Made by a program: the position numbers and the translations under genes. The notes under the pieces are model-generated. The model saw only the letters and a list, made by a program, of their open reading frames with translations. It made no database searches and was not told the origin of the DNA. From an uncultured Pseudomonadales bacterium (GTDB taxonomy: Bacteria > Pseudomonadota > Gammaproteobacteria > Pseudomonadales > Azotimanducaceae): a stretch of DNA of 64,000 bases. Each line of letters starts with the position of its first letter. The first letter of the stretch is position 1. This document shows positions 63,347 through 64,000 of this stretch, piece after piece. The stretch spans positions 124,001-188,000 of the forward strand of contig OX638346.1 of NCBI GenBank assembly GCA_951813515.1, written 5' to 3'.

Positions 63347-64000
63347 ATGGCCCTTCTGGCTTACGGCGTCAGTTTCCGAACCGCGCCCATCGACATGCGG
63401 GAGCGCATCGCATTTGCGACGCGGGAGTTGCCGCGTGCGCTCTCTCGTCTTGGCGAAGTCCGGTCGCTGTCCGAGGCCGCGATTCTCTCGACCTGCAATC
63501 GTACCGAAATTTACTGCGCGCTAGATGCACCGAATCACAAGCCGGTCGCGGATTGGCTTGCGCGGGAGTGCGACATCCCGGTTGACGAACTCGATGGCAC
63601 CGCCTATTCGCTATGGAACGACGACGCGGTGGCACACGTCATGCGGGTCGCCGCCGGTCTCGAATCCCAGGTGCTCGGCGAGCCCCAGATCCTGGGCCAG
63701 GTCAAGTCCGCGTTCGATGCCGCGCGGCAAGCTGACGCCGTAGGGCCGGAACTCGACCTGCTGCTCCAGAGTTCGCTCAACGCCGCCAAGCGCGTGAGAA
63801 CCGAAACGGACATCGGCAAGAACCCGATCTCCATCGCCTACGCCGCCGTCACCATGGCGCAGCACATCTTCGCCGACCTGTCGATGATCGACGCGCTGCT
63901 CGTCGGCGCCGGAGAGATGATCAATCTCGTGGCGCGTCACCTGCGCCAGGCGCGCGTCCGCAACATCGGCATCGCCAATCGCACGTTCGATACCGCCGAC
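63347..64000 (+). CDS. hemA: Glutamyl-tRNA reductase, N-terminal part (runs off the window)
   Basis: The first 218 residues of HemA, which reduces glutamyl-tRNA to glutamate-1-semialdehyde at the start of tetrapyrrole synthesis. It begins MALLAYGVSFRTAPIDMRER, and the catalytic Cys lies in ILSTCNRTEIY. GLESQVLGEPQILGQVKSAF and ALLVGAGEMINLVARHL (nucleotide-binding) follow. The ATG at 63347 is the only sensible start. Confidence 0.97.
   Translation, partial: MALLAYGVSFRTAPIDMRERIAFATRELPRALSRLGEVRSLSEAAILSTCNRTEIYCALDAPNHKPVADWLARECDIPVDELDGTAYSLWNDDAVAHVMRVAAGLESQVLGEPQILGQVKSAFDAARQADAVGPELDLLLQSSLNAAKRVRTETDIGKNPISIAYAAVTMAQHIFADLSMIDALLVGAGEMINLVARHLRQARVRNIGIANRTFDTAD

Overview
The window looks like a chromosomal stretch of a GC-rich, aerobic, heterotrophic proteobacterium, most likely an uncultured gammaproteobacterium. 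Support comes from hspQ, mtfA, lolB next to hemA, a tRNA-Gln/rplY/pth/ychF block, ycaQ, the L25 (CTC-type) ribosomal protein, and many short-overlap operons. The lineage is an inference from gene content and order; no marker-gene search was possible.

Left part (1-6.4 kb): three paralogous family-5 (peptide/nickel type) ABC solute-binding proteins on the minus strand, the third cut by the window edge, headed by a secreted HNH-type nuclease that overlaps the first by ATGA. No permease or ATPase is present. A plus-strand heptad-repeat membrane protein sits between two of the paralogues, and short palindromes lie at the 5' ends of two of them.

6.4-13.6 kb is a collapsed segmental duplication. 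One copy has an intact ADP-ribosylglycohydrolase, two PhyH dioxygenases (one inverted) and a frameshifted serine hydrolase. The other has an intact serine hydrolase flanked by scraps of the glycohydrolase, perhaps of the first PhyH gene, and of the second PhyH gene. A DUF3089 protein follows.

13.6-44 kb is mixed: rtcB, a ParE/ParD-like toxin-antitoxin pair, an amidohydrolase, hspQ, an SMP-30 lactonase, a YhaO/YhaN-like nuclease-ATPase pair, small membrane proteins, a Tat-exported aldo/keto reductase with Fe-S clusters, a PiT-like permease, an SPFH protein, mtfA, a Rieske oxygenase, a PEBP protein, a methyltransferase, exonuclease III with an MFS transporter, an NCS2 permease fused to an RsbW-like domain, two tandem acetoacetate-decarboxylase-like proteins, a CaiB-type CoA-transferase, a CadI/ArsI-like protein, an epoxide hydrolase, a DyP peroxidase, ychF, pth and rplY.

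44.8-64 kb: tRNA-Gln, a STAS protein, an ammonium transporter, then the most unusual locus: six plus-strand genes (47.4-61.5 kb) that abut or overlap by 1-4 bases. They encode an ABC ATPase, a giant ABC permease with an M1-peptidase-like and a golvesin-like domain, a lipoprotein membrane-fusion protein, an RND pump, a second RND pump fused to an ABC ATPase domain in one 1597-residue chain, and a last ABC permease. This reads as a hybrid ABC/RND export machine. A YcaQ-type DNA glycosylase, lolB and the 5' part of hemA close the window. In pseudomonads hemA-lolB-ispE-tRNA-Gln-prs-rplY-pth-ychF form one block; here 18 kb lies between its two halves, and ispE and prs are missing.
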